Shown: positions 54,615-64,000, counted from the stretch's first letter. The stretch: 64,000 nucleotides of DNA from Brucella thiophenivorans (GCF_002252445.1 NZ_NNRJ01000052.1:84528-148527), one strand, 5' to 3'. A program made the numbers and translations. Notes: generated from the letters alone by a model not told the origin.

Positions 54615-57316
54615 ATGGTGCTGTCCATTTCTTGAGCTGGCAAGGGTATCGCGATTGCAAAGCGGGCACCGGAACCCTCAGTCCTGTTTCCGGCCCGAAT
54701 AGTTCCACCCATTGCTTCTGTGAAGCCACGCGCAATGGAAAGGCCTAAGCCTGTTCCTGCCTGTACGTGGTCACCCTTGCGAACGCGATAGAATGTATCG
54801 AAAACCCGTTCAAGATCGATATCGGGAATACCGGGACCACGATCGCTGATTTCAAGCATCACATGACCACATTCGACATGTGCTTCAAGAGCGATTGCTG
54901 AACCTTGCGGCGCATATTTTGCGGCATTGTCCAGGAGATTGAACAGCACCTGCTCGAACAAAACCGCATCTAGCCGCACCATGGGAAGGTCTGTCGGAAC
55001 TGACATCTGAATTGTGTGATGCGACAGGATTTTCGCTGCGCGGTGAAGTGCAGCGCCGACAATATCGCCGAGATAATACAGCGACAGATTTGGCTCCATG
55101 GCGCCCGATTCAATCCGTGTCATGTCGAGCAGATTGGCAATGAAGCGATTGAGCCGCTCGGATTGTTCTACAATGGTCGAGAGTAATTCAGTGCGATCAC
55201 TTTCCGGCAGTGAACCAGAATAGTCGCGTAATGTGGTGGCCGCACCCATGATGCCCGCAAGCGGGGTTTTAAGATCGTGCGATATGGAGGTGAGAAGCGC
55301 CGAACGGAGCTTGTCGGCTTCTGCTGCAAGCCTGGCGCGTTCAACATCGCCCACAAGTTGCACACGCTCGATGGCAATGGCCGCCTGATCGCTTAAGGCC
55401 TCAAAAAGCCGTTGCTTTTCTGGCGTGAGGATCGGCCCTTGCCGATCATTGTCGAGACCGATCACACCGACAGAGGTCCGCGCAGTTTTGAGCGGAAGAT
55501 AAAGCCGCTTGGCGCCCGGCAGGGTATCAGCCCCGCGCCCGGCTGGCAGTTCATGCTCCCAGGCCCAATGCGCTGCTGCAATATCAGCATCGACAAGACT
55601 GTCATCGGGCGGGTAGCCCGCGCGAACGGCGATGCTTTCGCCTTCCTGCAGCAGGATGACGACGCGCACTTTGAGCATGGACGCTATCTGAAAGGCGGTA
55701 GCCCAAAGGACATCATCGAGCGCGCCGGTTCCCGCCAGCTTCTTGCTGAACAGATAAAGGTCTTCCGTCATATGTGCACGCTGACGTGCGGCTGCCGCCT
55801 GTCGCTGGACACCGCTTGCCAGATTGCTGGCAACGAAGCTTACAAGCAGAAAGAACGAAAGCGCCACCACGCTCTCAGGATCGGCTATGGACAATGTGTA
55901 GAGCGGCGAGAGGAAGAAGAAATTATAGGCAAACGCGCTTAAAACCGAGACAAACAACGCTGGCCATAGACCAAGCGTGACCGCAACGCCAAGAACGCCT
56001 ACAACGAAAACCAGAGCGATGCTTCGCACATCCAAAAACTGGTCGAGCAGAAGCCCGACACCAAGCGCGGAGGCTGTAACAAGAAATGCTGCGAGATAGG
56101 GCTTAACGTCATATCCGGCTGAATGGGTAACGGTTTTAATGCTGCGGGTGGAACCGGCATTGTCGCGGTCAGCGGCAGCGGTGATATGAACGTCGATGTC
56201 CCCTGAACGCCGGATCAGCGCATGGCCGACCGAGCCTTCTATTGCCTCGCGCCAGCGCGACTTTGCCGATTTTCCGGCAACGATATGCGTAAAATTATGC
56301 GTTGAAGCATAGCGCACCAGCTCTTCGGCAATGCTTTGGCCGGGGATGATGATGGTCTCGCCGCCGAGCTGCTCGGCAAGTCGCATGGTCGCCGCAAGCC
56401 GATCCTTGGCTTCCTCCGAAAGACTGGCGGAACGCGGCGTCTCGATGTGAATGGCAGCCCAGGGCGCACGCAACCGGTCGGCAAGCCGCCGGGCATAGCG
56501 GACCAGTGAAGCGCTGTTTGCGCGCTGGTCGACCGCAACAAGCACCCTGTCACCGGCAGCCCATGGTCCCTGTATGGCATTAGCGCGCATGTGGGTCAGC
56601 AACTGTTCGTCAACCCGCTGCGCTGTGCGGCGAAGTGCCAGCTCACGCAAGGCAGTCAGATTGCCGGGAGAGAAATAGTTGCGGATGGCGCGTTTTGCGG
56701 TTTTGGGCAGATAGATTTTGCCCTGATCGAGCCGCTTGATGAGATCATCCGGTGTGAGATCGATCAGTTCAATATCATCGGCCCGGTCAATAATGCTGTC
56801 TGGCACGGTTTCGCGAACGCGGATGCGGGTGATCTGAGCCACCACATCATTGAGGCTTTCGACATGCTGGATATTGAGCGTGGTATAAACATCAATCCCG
56901 CGTGCGAGAATTTCCTCGACATCCTGATAACGCTTGGGGTGACGGCTGCCCGGCGCATTGGTATGGGCCAGCTCATCAACCAGAACCAGTTGGGGTTGTC
57001 TTTTAAGGATCGCGTCAATGTCCATCTCATCGAGCCGATGGCCATGATAGGAAATTTCGGTGCGGTCGATGATTTCAAGCCCATCGACGAGAGCTTCGGT
57101 TTCCTTGCGCCCATGCGTCTCGACAACGCCGATCACCACATCAATGCCGTCCGCTTTGCGCGCACGTCCCGACATCAGCATTTCATAGGTCTTGCCGACG
57201 CCGGGTGCTGCTCCCAGAAATATCTTGAGACGGCCGCGCGTTTCGCGCTCTGCCTGTTCAAGCAGCGCATCGGGGGAAGGCCTCATATCGCGAAGGCGAA
57301 GATCGTCCGATACCAA
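54611..57316 (-). CDS. kdpD: potassium sensor histidine kinase KdpD
   Basis: A 901-residue sensor kinase. Domains in order: the KdpD N-terminal ATP-binding domain with FLGAAPGVGKTYEML and LVLVDELAHTNAPGSRHPKR; a universal-stress-protein-like domain (about 250-370); four DUF4118 membrane helices (about 405-500); a GAF domain (about 530-660); then HisKA with H680 in SISHDLKTPLAG; and the HATPase part with LFNLLDNAAKYAPQG and DRGPGIPD. The TTG at 57316 is chosen because GAGGAAACAACGC lies upstream; the ATG at 57286 is an alternative. It is separated from kdpC by 170 bases containing a dispersed repeat, so kdpDE may have their own promoter. Confidence 0.95.
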   Translation of the reverse strand: MVSDDLRLRDMRPSPDALLEQAERETRGRLKIFLGAAPGVGKTYEMLMSGRARKADGIDVVIGVVETHGRKETEALVDGLEIIDRTEISYHGHRLDEMDIDAILKRQPQLVLVDELAHTNAPGSRHPKRYQDVEEILARGIDVYTTLNIQHVESLNDVVAQITRIRVRETVPDSIIDRADDIELIDLTPDDLIKRLDQGKIYLPKTAKRAIRNYFSPGNLTALRELALRRTAQRVDEQLLTHMRANAIQGPWAAGDRVLVAVDQRANSASLVRYARRLADRLRAPWAAIHIETPRSASLSEEAKDRLAATMRLAEQLGGETIIIPGQSIAEELVRYASTHNFTHIVAGKSAKSRWREAIEGSVGHALIRRSGDIDVHITAAADRDNAGSTRSIKTVTHSAGYDVKPYLAAFLVTASALGVGLLLDQFLDVRSIALVFVVGVLGVAVTLGLWPALFVSVLSAFAYNFFFLSPLYTLSIADPESVVALSFFLLVSFVASNLASGVQRQAAAARQRAHMTEDLYLFSKKLAGTGALDDVLWATAFQIASMLKVRVVILLQEGESIAVRAGYPPDDSLVDADIAAAHWAWEHELPAGRGADTLPGAKRLYLPLKTARTSVGVIGLDNDRQGPILTPEKQRLFEALSDQAAIAIERVQLVGDVERARLAAEADKLRSALLTSISHDLKTPLAGIMGAATTLRDYSGSLPESDRTELLSTIVEQSERLNRFIANLLDMTRIESGAMEPNLSLYYLGDIVGAALHRAAKILSHHTIQMSVPTDLPMVRLDAVLFEQVLFNLLDNAAKYAPQGSAIALEAHVECGHVMLEISDRGPGIPDIDLERVFDTFYRVRKGDHVQAGTGLGLSIARGFTEAMGGTIRAGNRTEGSGARFAIAIPLPAQEMDSTI

Positions 57317-57406
57317 GCGTTGTTTCCTCGAAATAAGAAGGCGGCGGGAAAGCCCGCCGTTAGAGGGGCTCCGGTTTTAACAGACTGGTTTTAACAGAAT
57401 TGTTGG

Positions 57407-57480
57407 AACCGCTCTATCTTCTGGTTTTTACGCATTATCCTACGCAAAACCGCTTCGCACTTTTGCTGGAAATGCTTCTA
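57407..57480. repeat. dispersed repeat, copy 2 (also at 5682)
   Basis: AACCGCTCTATCTT...TTTTTACGCATTATCCTACG...TTTTGCTGGAAATGCTTCTA repeats 5682-5754 with about eight differences. It fills much of the gap between kdpC and kdpD, ending seven bases before the kdpC stop codon. It interrupts what is otherwise a tightly packed operon. Confidence 0.8.
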
Positions 57481-57486
57481 TCTACT

Positions 57487-58062
57487 CTAGTTATTACTCG
57501 TTCTGTCCAGAACAAGATTAAGCTTGAGCACATTGACCACGGGCTCACCAAGAAAACCAAGCTCGCGCTGTTCGATCTGTCGTTCGACGATACCGCGAAG
57601 GCTTGCTTCATCAAGGCCGCGCGCGTTGGCAACGCGTGGCACCTGAAAAAGGGCTGCTTCCGGCGAGATATGCGGATCAAGTCCGCTTGCCGATGTTGTG
57701 ACGAGGTCAATGGGCGGCACCTCATCGTTGGGATTTCCTTTTCTGAGAGCGTCGGCATCGGCTTTGATGCGTGCAATCAGTGCCGGATTGGTTGGCCCAA
57801 GATTGGAGCCACCCGAGCTTGCAGCATCATAACCTTCTTTGCCAGCCGCAGAAGGACGGCCATGGAAATAGCGGTCGCCTGCAAATTTCTGGCCGATCAG
57901 TTCAGAACCGATCACCTTGCCGTCGTTTTCGATGACGCTGCCATTTGCCTGTTGCGGAAAGATGGCTTGTGCAAGGCCGGTCATGCCAAGTGGATAGATC
58001 AACCCGGTGATGACGGTAAGAGCAACGATCATGACGAGTGCTGGACGCAGTTGTTTCAACAT
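57487..58062 (-). CDS. kdpC: K+-transporting ATPase subunit KdpC
   Basis: A 191-residue subunit with one N-terminal membrane helix ([22 protein letters not shown]) and a periplasmic domain. [22 protein letters not shown] and the highly conserved DALRKGNP...[19 protein letters not shown] segment are KdpC signatures. It assists high-affinity K+ binding or ATP affinity in the KdpFABC pump. It starts 11 bases after the kdpB stop. The length is normal. Confidence 0.96.
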   Translation of the reverse strand: MLKQLRPALVMIVALTVITGLIYPLGMTGLAQAIFPQQANGSVIENDGKVIGSELIGQKFAGDRYFHGRPSAAGKEGYDAASSGGSNLGPTNPALIARIKADADALRKGNPNDEVPPIDLVTTSASGLDPHISPEAALFQVPRVANARGLDEASLRGIVERQIEQRELGFLGEPVVNVLKLNLVLDRTSNN

Positions 58063-58073
58063 TTTCTAGTTCC

Positions 58074-60116
58074 TTAGACAAGGCCGAGGGCGACGATAGC
58101 CATATCAATGGCCTTGATGCCGATGAACGGAACGATGACACCGCCAAGGCCATAGATCAGCAGATTGCGCGACAGCAGCGCGCCTGCACCGACGGGCTTA
58201 TATGTGACACCCTTCAGCGAGAGTGGGATCAGCGCAACGATAATGAGCGCATTGAAGATGATCGCCGAGAGGATCGCGCTTTGTGGCGTTGCAAGCCCCA
58301 TGATGTTGAGCGTGCCAAGCTGCGGATAGAAGGCGAGAAACATCGCGGGAATGATCGCAAAATACTTGGCAATGTCATTGGCAATCGAGAAGGTCGTGAG
58401 TGCGCCGCGCGTCATCAGCAATTGCTTGCCGATCTCAACAATCTCGATGAGCTTGGTTGGATCGCTATCGAGATCGACCATGTTACCGGCCTCGCGTGCG
58501 GCGACCGTGCCGGTATTCATAGCAACACCGACATCGGCCTGCGCCAAGGCTGGCGCGTCATTGGTGCCGTCGCCGCACATCGCCACAAGCTTGCCTTTGG
58601 CCTGTTCTTCACGGATGAGTTCGAGCTTGTTTTCAGGCGTTGCCTGCGCCAGAAAATCATCGACACCGGCTTCCGCCGCAATGGCAGCTGCGGTCATCGG
58701 ATTATCGCCGGTGATCATAACCGTGCGGATACCCATGCGTCGCAGTTCGGTGAAACGTTCACGGATGCCGCCTTTGACGATGTCTTTGAGGTGAATGACA
58801 CCGAGCAGACGACCATCTTTGCTGACCGCCAGCGGTGTGCCGCCGGACTTGGCGATTGTGTCGGCAATGGCCTGCAGTTCATGAATGGTCTTCTCATCCG
58901 ATGTTGCATGTTTGAGCACGGCATCAACCGCGCCCTTGCGGATTGACGATCCATCAATATCGACACCGCTCATCCGGCTTTGCGCCGTGAAAGGCACGAA
59001 GATCGCATTCAGGCTCTGCATATCGCGGCCGCGCATGTCGTATTTTTCCTTGGCAAGAACGACGATGGAGCGGCCTTCTGGCGTTTCGTCGGCAAGCGAG
59101 GCCAATTGTGCGGCATCGGCAAGGGCCAGTTCATTCACGCCGCTAACCGGCATGAAGGCTGTGGCCTGACGATTGCCGAGCGTGATTGTGCCGGTCTTGT
59201 CGAGCAAAAGCGTGTCAACATCACCGGCAGCTTCCACCGCACGACCAGACATCGCGAGCACATTGAAACGCACCAAACGGTCCATACCGGCGATGCCAAT
59301 TGCCGACAAAAGTGCGCCGATTGTGGTCGGGATGAGGGTCACGAAAAGGGCAACCAGCACGATGACGGGAATATAACCGCCCGCATAGGAGGCAAAGCTC
59401 GGAATTGTCACCACAGCCAGAACGAAGATCAGCGTCATGCCTGCAAGCAGAATGTTGAGCGCGATTTCATTTGGCGTCTTCTGGCGTTCAGCCCCTTCGA
59501 CGAGGCTGATCATTTTGTCGATGAAGGTTGAACCCTGAGCCGCCGTGATGCGGACCTTGATCCAGTCAGACAGAACCTGCGTACCGCCGGTGACAGCAGA
59601 GCGGTCGCCGCCCGATTCACGAATGACCGGAGCGGATTCACCTGTGATGGCTGCTTCGTTGACGGATGCCACACCTTCAACGACTTCGCCGTCGGATGGA
59701 ATGATATCGCCTGCTTCAACGATCACCACATCGCCGACCTTGAGGCTTGTGCCAGGTACGGTCGTAAAGTCTTTCTGGCCTATATCACGGAGCAGTTTGG
59801 CCTGGGTTTCCGTGCGGGTGCGGCGTAGGGATTCCGCCTGTGCCTTGCCGCGACCTTCGGCAACAGCTTCGGCAAAATTGGCAAAAAGCACCGTGAACCA
59901 GAGCCACAGCACGATCTGGAACGAAAAGCCGATATCGGCTCCGTTGGTCGCAACGTCCTTCAACAGAAGAACAGTTGTAAGCATGGAGACCAAAGCCACC
60001 ACGAACATGACCGGATTGCGTGCAAGGCTTTTGGGATTGAGCTTGCGAAAAGCATCGCCGATGGCGGGAATGAGGATGCGGGCATCAATTATACTTGTGG
60101 ATTGGGACTTGCTCAT
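58074..60116 (-). CDS. kdpB: K+-transporting P-type ATPase subunit KdpB
   Basis: A 680-residue P-type ATPase. D306 in [15 protein letters not shown] is the phosphorylated Asp (D307 in E. coli), with the actuator motif [16 protein letters not shown], the nucleotide-site RKGAVDA and the hinge [16 protein letters not shown]. The phosphorylatable Ser of the TGES loop is a known inhibition site in E. coli, and TGES is intact here. A GGAG ribosome site lies six bases before the ATG, inside the small upstream ORF whose stop overlaps this start. It drives K+ uptake through KdpA. Confidence 0.97.
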   Translation of the reverse strand: MSKSQSTSIIDARILIPAIGDAFRKLNPKSLARNPVMFVVALVSMLTTVLLLKDVATNGADIGFSFQIVLWLWFTVLFANFAEAVAEGRGKAQAESLRRTRTETQAKLLRDIGQKDFTTVPGTSLKVGDVVIVEAGDIIPSDGEVVEGVASVNEAAITGESAPVIRESGGDRSAVTGGTQVLSDWIKVRITAAQGSTFIDKMISLVEGAERQKTPNEIALNILLAGMTLIFVLAVVTIPSFASYAGGYIPVIVLVALFVTLIPTTIGALLSAIGIAGMDRLVRFNVLAMSGRAVEAAGDVDTLLLDKTGTITLGNRQATAFMPVSGVNELALADAAQLASLADETPEGRSIVVLAKEKYDMRGRDMQSLNAIFVPFTAQSRMSGVDIDGSSIRKGAVDAVLKHATSDEKTIHELQAIADTIAKSGGTPLAVSKDGRLLGVIHLKDIVKGGIRERFTELRRMGIRTVMITGDNPMTAAAIAAEAGVDDFLAQATPENKLELIREEQAKGKLVAMCGDGTNDAPALAQADVGVAMNTGTVAAREAGNMVDLDSDPTKLIEIVEIGKQLLMTRGALTTFSIANDIAKYFAIIPAMFLAFYPQLGTLNIMGLATPQSAILSAIIFNALIIVALIPLSLKGVTYKPVGAGALLSRNLLIYGLGGVIVPFIGIKAIDMAIVALGLV

Positions 60117-60268
60117 AGGGAACTCCAGAAAAGCGGACCCAGAAATTCTGCAGCAAGCACGATCATCAGCACTGCTGCGAGGATGAGGAGAATGAGGTTT
60201 GACGGCCTAAAACTCCGTGCATCCGAATGGATGCAAAAAGTAGTTTTGAACTTGCTGAATATGTTCAT
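60113..60268 (-). CDS. 51-residue membrane ORF coupled between kdpA and kdpB
   Basis: An open frame of 51 codons whose ATG (60268-60266) overlaps the kdpA stop as ATGA and whose TGA (60115-60113) overlaps the kdpB start as ATGA. It starts [19 protein letters not shown], then has a single hydrophobic span [18 protein letters not shown] (about 25-42) and a short [10 protein letters not shown] tail. The layout makes it look like a KdpF-sized accessory peptide, and it also bridges translation from kdpA to kdpB. Against it: part of the N-terminal coding DNA is a hairpin, TGCATCC-GAAT-GGATGCA (60218-60235), which could be an inserted repeat. I do not recognise the protein. Confidence 0.5.
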   Translation of the reverse strand: MNIFSKFKTTFCIHSDARSFRPSNLILLILAAVLMIVLAAEFLGPLFWSSL

Positions 60269-61971
60269 TGGAACGTCTGCCCGTTAATCAGCGCGAGATG
60301 TTCAGCCACAGGTCCCAGCGCCAGTGCGGGGAAGAAGATCAGACCGCCCACAACGAGAATGACACCGATCAGCAGACCGACGAAAAGCGGTCCATGGGTC
60401 GGGAATGTCCCGGCGGATTCGGGTGCTGACTTCTTGGCAACCAGTGATCCTGCAATTGCCAGTGCCGGAACGATGACCAGAAAGCGGCCCATCAGCATCG
60501 CAAGACCGATGGTGATATTGTACCATGGCGTGTTGCCCGAGAGGCCGCCAAAGCCAGAACCGTTATTGGCGGTGCCCGACGTATAGGCATAAAGGATTTC
60601 CGAAAAGCCGTGCGGTCCGGGATTGGCAATCGAGCTTAGACCTGCCGGAATGATTGTGGCGATTGCCGTAAAGCCAAGGATCGAAAGCGGCAGGCAGAGA
60701 ACGGCGAGCATGGCCATCTTCACCTCTTTTGCCTCGATTTTCTTGCCCAGATATTCTGGTGTGCGTCCGACCATCAGACCGGCCACGAAGATTGCCACGA
60801 CAACAAACAGGATGATGCCGTAGAAGCCTGCGCCTACGCCGCCGATAATGATTTCGCCCAGCATCATGTTGATCATGGGGATCATGCCGCCAAGCGCCAT
60901 CATGCTGTCATGCATGGCAATGACTGCGCCACAGGAGGCGGCTGTCGTCACCACTGCAAATAGCGCCGACATGGTAATGCCGAAGCGGGTTTCTTTGCCT
61001 TCCATATTGCCGCCATCAATGCCAAGCGCATGGATGAGCGGATTGCCCGCAGCTTCTGCCCAGTAGCAAATGGCAACACCGGCCACAAAGAGCACGCCCA
61101 TTGCAGCGAAAATCGCCCAGCCCTGCTTTTCATTGCCGACCATTCGGCCAAACACATTGGTAAGGCCCGCACCGATGGCAAAGATCGCTATCATCTGGAT
61201 CATGTTCGAAATGGCATCGGGATTTTCAAATGGATGCGCGGAATTGGCATTGAAGAAGCCACCGCCATTGGTGCCGAGCATCTTGATAGCAAGCTGGGAA
61301 GCGACCGGACCAAGCGCTATGACCTGACGCGCGCCTTCAAGCGTGGTGGCTTCGACATAAGAGCCGAGCGTCTGCGGCACACCAAGCGCCACAAAAGCCA
61401 GTGTCATGACGATGCATAACGGCAGCAGGATGTAGAGTACGCAACGCGTAAGATCGACCCAGAAATTGCCAAGCGTCTTCATGGATTTGCGCGAGAAGGC
61501 GCGAATGAGCGCAATGGCAATGGCCACGCCTGTCGCCGCTGACACGAAGTTCTGCACCGTAAGACCAGCCATCTGGGTGAGGTAGGACATGGTGCTTTCG
61601 CCGCCATAGTTCTGCCAGTTGGTGTTGGTGACAAAGCTCGTTGCGGTGTTGAAGGCGAGGTCTGCCGGTACATTGCTCATACCCATCGGGTTAAAAGGCA
61701 AAGAACCTTGCGAGCGCTGCAAAAAATAAAGCAGCAGGAAGCCTGCAAGATTGAACAGCAGCATGGCGGCGGTATAGCTCGTCCAGTGCTGTTCCTCGCG
61801 CTCGCTTGTGCCTGCCAAGCGAAAAAGCCCCCGTTCTATGGGAACGAGGACAGGCGAAAGGAAAGTGCGCTCGCCATTGAAAACGCGTGTCATATAGCTG
61901 CCAAGCGGCTTTACGAGCGCGATGATGATCCCGCAAAAGATGAGGATCTGTATCCATCCATTAATTGTCAT
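60265..61971 (-). CDS. kdpA: K+-transporting ATPase subunit KdpA
   Basis: A 568-residue channel-like subunit with about ten membrane spans in four pore repeats. The selectivity-filter segments are [15 protein letters not shown] (about 117-131), [21 protein letters not shown] (about 228-248), [15 protein letters not shown] (about 345-359) and [21 protein letters not shown] (about 465-485). The start at 61971 ([14 protein letters not shown]) is the family start; the open frame extends four codons upstream. It carries K+ across the membrane for KdpB. Its stop overlaps the small 51-codon ORF. Confidence 0.97.
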   Translation of the reverse strand: MTINGWIQILIFCGIIIALVKPLGSYMTRVFNGERTFLSPVLVPIERGLFRLAGTSEREEQHWTSYTAAMLLFNLAGFLLLYFLQRSQGSLPFNPMGMSNVPADLAFNTATSFVTNTNWQNYGGESTMSYLTQMAGLTVQNFVSAATGVAIAIALIRAFSRKSMKTLGNFWVDLTRCVLYILLPLCIVMTLAFVALGVPQTLGSYVEATTLEGARQVIALGPVASQLAIKMLGTNGGGFFNANSAHPFENPDAISNMIQMIAIFAIGAGLTNVFGRMVGNEKQGWAIFAAMGVLFVAGVAICYWAEAAGNPLIHALGIDGGNMEGKETRFGITMSALFAVVTTAASCGAVIAMHDSMMALGGMIPMINMMLGEIIIGGVGAGFYGIILFVVVAIFVAGLMVGRTPEYLGKKIEAKEVKMAMLAVLCLPLSILGFTAIATIIPAGLSSIANPGPHGFSEILYAYTSGTANNGSGFGGLSGNTPWYNITIGLAMLMGRFLVIVPALAIAGSLVAKKSAPESAGTFPTHGPLFVGLLIGVILVVGGLIFFPALALGPVAEHLALINGQTFQ

Positions 61972-62013
61972 GGTTTTTCCCAAGCCTTGATCAGGCTCAA
62001 ATCAACTGCTTAT

Positions 62014-62103
62014 TCAGAACCGTTCTGGACGAATGAGCGCGTAAAGAAGGTAGGCGGCAACAAAAGCCGCGACCAAGGCGCCTGCGATATATTCAATCAG
62101 CAT
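62014..62103 (-). CDS. kdpF: K+-transporting ATPase subunit KdpF
   Basis: A 29-residue single-helix peptide, MLIEYIAGALVAAFVAAYLL followed by YALIRPERF, matching KdpF in size, the one hydrophobic span and the C-terminal R-P-E-x-F ending. A GGAACCCGCC stretch precedes its ATG. It lies 42 bases upstream of kdpA on the same strand and is too short for automatic gene finders that use a length cut-off. In E. coli KdpF stabilises the complex. Confidence 0.92.
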   Translation of the reverse strand: MLIEYIAGALVAAFVAAYLLYALIRPERF

Positions 62104-62113
62104 GGCGGGTTCC

Positions 62114-62200
62114 TCAAAGCCTCTCGCAAAGGCGCAAATAGCCAAACAGCATTGCGAAGAATGCGATGCCAATAGCCAGCACGGCGATATCCATAGTCAT
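62114..62200 (-). CDS. 28-residue membrane ORF upstream of kdpF
   Basis: An open frame reading MTMDIAVLAIGIAFFAMLFG plus YLRLCERL, one hydrophobic span followed by a polar end. It stops 10 bases before kdpF. The C-terminal pattern Y-x-x-x-C-E-R-L resembles short peptides I recall upstream of kdpF in other bacteria, usually unnamed; this is memory, not a search result. If translated it would be the first gene of the kdp transcript. A G-run (GGGGGG) lies 9-14 bases before the ATG and may serve as ribosome site. Confidence 0.6.
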   Translation of the reverse strand: MTMDIAVLAIGIAFFAMLFGYLRLCERL

Positions 62201-62300
62201 TTCTATTGCCCCCCGCCTGATTGCCTATGGGGTCCCTGTTTCACAGCGGGCATTATATGGCGCATGCGCATAGGGTTTCGAGAGAGGGGAAAAGGCTGAA

Positions 62301-62329
62301 AAATAAAAAAGTCATATATGTTTTGACAA
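62301..62329 (-). promoter_or_regulatory. candidate kdp promoter
   Basis: Read on the minus strand, TTGTCA (62329-62324) and TTATTT (62306-62301) are 17 bases apart, a reasonable sigma-70-type pair about 100 bases upstream of the first kdp ORF. The KdpE site would be expected further upstream, in the AT-rich bases near 62335-62360, which is also where the insertion sequence begins. This is a by-eye assignment. Confidence 0.35.
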
Positions 62330-62361
62330 ATCGCTTGAGTGTTTAAAGTCAGAATATTTTT

Positions 62362-63834
62362 GGCGGTGCGGACGAAACTTGGACTATCAATGAGGTAGTT
62401 CATGTATTCCTACGAAGACCGGATGCGAGCAGTTGCGCTTTACATCAAGCTTGGCCAGCGGGCGAAAGCGACTATTCGCCAGTTGGGCTATCCAAGCAAG
62501 AATGCTTTGAAAGGCTGGTACTTTGAATATGAGCACCATCTTGATCTGCGTTTAGGATTTGCGCCCCGAGCCCCAAAGTTTACACAGGCGCAGAAGGAAG
62601 TGGCTGTTGAGCACTACCGCACGCATGGTCGTTGTGTTTCTGCAACGATGCGCGCCTTAGGCTATCCAGGTCGTGCAACGTTGACAGCATGGGTTCGTGA
62701 CGCATTTCCTGAAATTAGTAAAGCTGTCACTGGAAGAACTGGACGTCCGCGATATCCGGAGACGTTGAAGAAGGCTGGTGTTGTCGGACTTTATAATCGG
62801 CAAGAAAGCGCGCAGGCCCTGGCCGAAAAGCTCGGCGTATGCAGACCGACCCTGTATAACTGGAAAAACCAGTTACTTGGTCCGGAGGCTCCCGCAATCA
62901 TGAAACGCAAGAACAACTCACCGCCAGTGCCAGAGCGAGAAGAATTAGAGCGCCAGCTCGAAACACTGCAACACGATATTCATAAACTGCAGCTTGAGCA
63001 CGACCTTTTGAAGAAAGCGACCGAACTCATAAAAAAAGAACTGGGCCTCGATCTGCAACTCCTGAGTAATCGGGAGAAAATGCTGTTGGTTGACACCCTA
63101 AAAGATCTTTATCAACTCCCCGATCTGCGTGGTCAGTTGGGACTGGTGCGCAGTTCATATTTTTATCATCGGGCCCGCGTTAGGATCACCGACAAGTACC
63201 TCACTATTCGTCAAAGCATCACCGAAATCTTCGAAGCCAACCGTCGATGCTACGGCTACCGCAGGCTACAGGCGTCATTAGCCAAACAATCCGTTACAAT
63301 CTCAGAGAAGGTTGTGCAGCGCTTGATGAAAACAGGAGAACCTGATCGTTACGACAACAAAGCGGCGGCGATACCGCTCTTGTCTGGGAAAAATCAGTTC
63401 AGCGCCTGAGAACCTTATTAATCGCGACTTCCAGGCCACAGCCCCACACGAGAAATGGCTGACCGATATCACTGAATGCCATATCTCGGCTGGCAAGGTA
63501 TATCTCTCGCCCATCATCGACTGCTTCGATGGTTTGGTTATCAGCTGGTCTATCGGAGTGAGACCAGATGCGCAATTGGTCAACACGATGCTCGATGCCG
63601 CCATAGAAACTGTCACAGGTACAGATAGGCGGCCAATTGTGCATTCTGATCGCGGTACACATTATCGCTGGCCGGGTTGGCTATCGAGGATCGGTGATGC
63701 GAAGCTGGTCCGCTCAATGTCCCGCAAGGCATGTTCTCCAGATAACGCAGCATGCGAAGGCTTCTTTGACAGGCCGAAAACGGAGCTCTTTTGCGCTCGT
63801 GTTTGGAGGTCAACCACGCTCGAGCAGTTTATTA
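62362..63834 (+). mobile_element. IS3-family insertion sequence, damaged
   Basis: The left end begins GGCGGTGCGGACGAAACTTGG, the same sequence as the truncated copy at 30045. It carries a single long transposase gene with helix-turn-helix repeats, a coiled-coil middle and a DDE integrase domain. The right end is missing: sequence stops matching the family after TLEQFI (about 63830) and gives way to an IS481-type gene in the opposite orientation. The left end sits about 160 bases upstream of the kdp transcript start region. Confidence 0.88.
62402..63834 (+). pseudogene. IS3-family transposase, frameshifted and 3'-truncated
   Basis: The open frame runs intact from MYSYEDRMRAVALYIKLGQR to about residue 310, covering two HTH regions (LGVCRPTLYNWK), a leucine-rich coiled coil (ELERQLETLQHDIHKLQ) and the start of the integrase domain (CYGYRRLQASLA). 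In the A-run at 63329-63332 one extra base breaks the frame; the rest (KWLTDITEC, then HSDRGTHYRW, then ACEGFFDRPKTE) continues in the next frame and contains the three DDE acidic residues. The last roughly 40 residues are replaced after TLEQFI. Both lesions should inactivate it. Confidence 0.88.
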
Positions 63835-64000
63835 GATTTTCGGTCCCGGCATTTGATGGATCGGATTGAGTGTGAAACGTTCCGGTTGATTTGTCCATTG
63901 TTTGCAGATGAACTCATAGGGCGTAAGGCCTCGAAGGGTCTTTAGCCTTCGTCCGAAATTGTAAGCTGCGATGAAGTGTTCCAGGTGGGAGCGCAACTGC
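63832..64000 (-). CDS. IS481-family transposase, C-terminal part (runs off window)
   Basis: Read on the minus strand from the window edge to a TAA at 63834-63832, this encodes about 56 residues: QLRSHLEHFIAAYNFGRRLK and then TLRGLTPYEFICKQW, NQPERF and a final HQMPGPKI. The A-x-N-F-x-R-R-L-K-T-L-x-G-L-T-P-Y-E pattern with the N-Q-P-E-R-F-x-x-N-P tail is the C-terminus of IS481-type transposases. The stop codon lies at the junction with the IS3-family remnant, so the last few residues may be altered. The rest of the gene is beyond the right edge. Confidence 0.8.
   Translation of the reverse strand, partial: QLRSHLEHFIAAYNFGRRLKTLRGLTPYEFICKQWTNQPERFTLNPIHQMPGPKI

Noticed and set aside
56591..57394. 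A 267-codon open frame antisense to kdpD, and a 302-codon one antisense to kdpB (58038-58946)
   Set aside because: Both lie wholly or mostly inside confident kdp genes and show no protein family features.
1..64000. tRNA, rRNA, CRISPR array, prophage or integron
   Set aside because: No clover-leaf sequence, regular spaced repeats, phage structural genes or integron integrase was recognised by reading; a covariance search was not possible.

Overview
The window reads as an ordinary chromosomal segment of an alphaproteobacterium of the order Hyphomicrobiales (Rhizobiales), most probably the Brucella/Ochrobactrum group. This placement is an inference from the protein sequences, the dense family of short palindromic intergenic repeats built on a CCCGAAAAGTGTGAA...TTTTCGG core, and the mix of many ABC importers with dispersed housekeeping genes (typA, leuD, asd). 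No rRNA, tRNA, CRISPR array or prophage was seen.

Layout. 1-3906 (minus strand): a four-gene cluster (NAD-dependent epimerase, small SMR/EamA transporter, DprE1-like FAD oxidoreductase, HAD-UbiA fusion) that resembles the mycobacterial decaprenyl-phosphoryl-arabinose route and the noe genes of Azorhizobium. 4185-6339: a double-PAS diguanylate cyclase and a YigZ protein. 6505-14002 (plus): a cytosine-deaminase-like hydrolase, a BMP-type ABC importer and an amidase, probably one uptake and breakdown system for a nitrogen heterocycle or nucleoside-like compound. 14069-26939: dispersed housekeeping genes (typA, mgtE, an M3 peptidase, a CitE-like lyase, leuD, a metallopeptidase, a LysE exporter, a DHDPS-family aldolase, ohr/ohrR, asd). 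26940-31184: a gene-poor stretch with a MITE-like fold-back element, a large palindromic repeat, a 2-hydroxycarboxylate transporter and a dead IS3-family fragment.

31185-37496 (plus): an M19 dipeptidase coupled to a complete peptide ABC importer with successive four-base ATGA overlaps. 37806-45909: the xylose regulon, with xylFGH on the minus strand diverging from a LacI-type regulator, xylB and xylA. 45957-47591: an EptA-type phosphoethanolamine transferase. 47786-53702 (minus): a second CUT2 sugar importer with a TIM-barrel isomerase and a Gfo/Idh/MocA dehydrogenase. 53922-62200 (minus): a full kdp potassium system, kdpFABC then kdpDE, including kdpF and two very small membrane-protein ORFs. 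One of these sits between kdpA and kdpB with ATGA overlaps at both ends. 62362-64000: a frameshifted IS3-family element abutting the 3' end of an IS481-family transposase gene that runs off the window.

The most interesting points are the DPA-like cassette with its phosphatase-prenyltransferase fusion, the two small ORFs in the kdp operon, and the nested fold-back element at 27573-27839.
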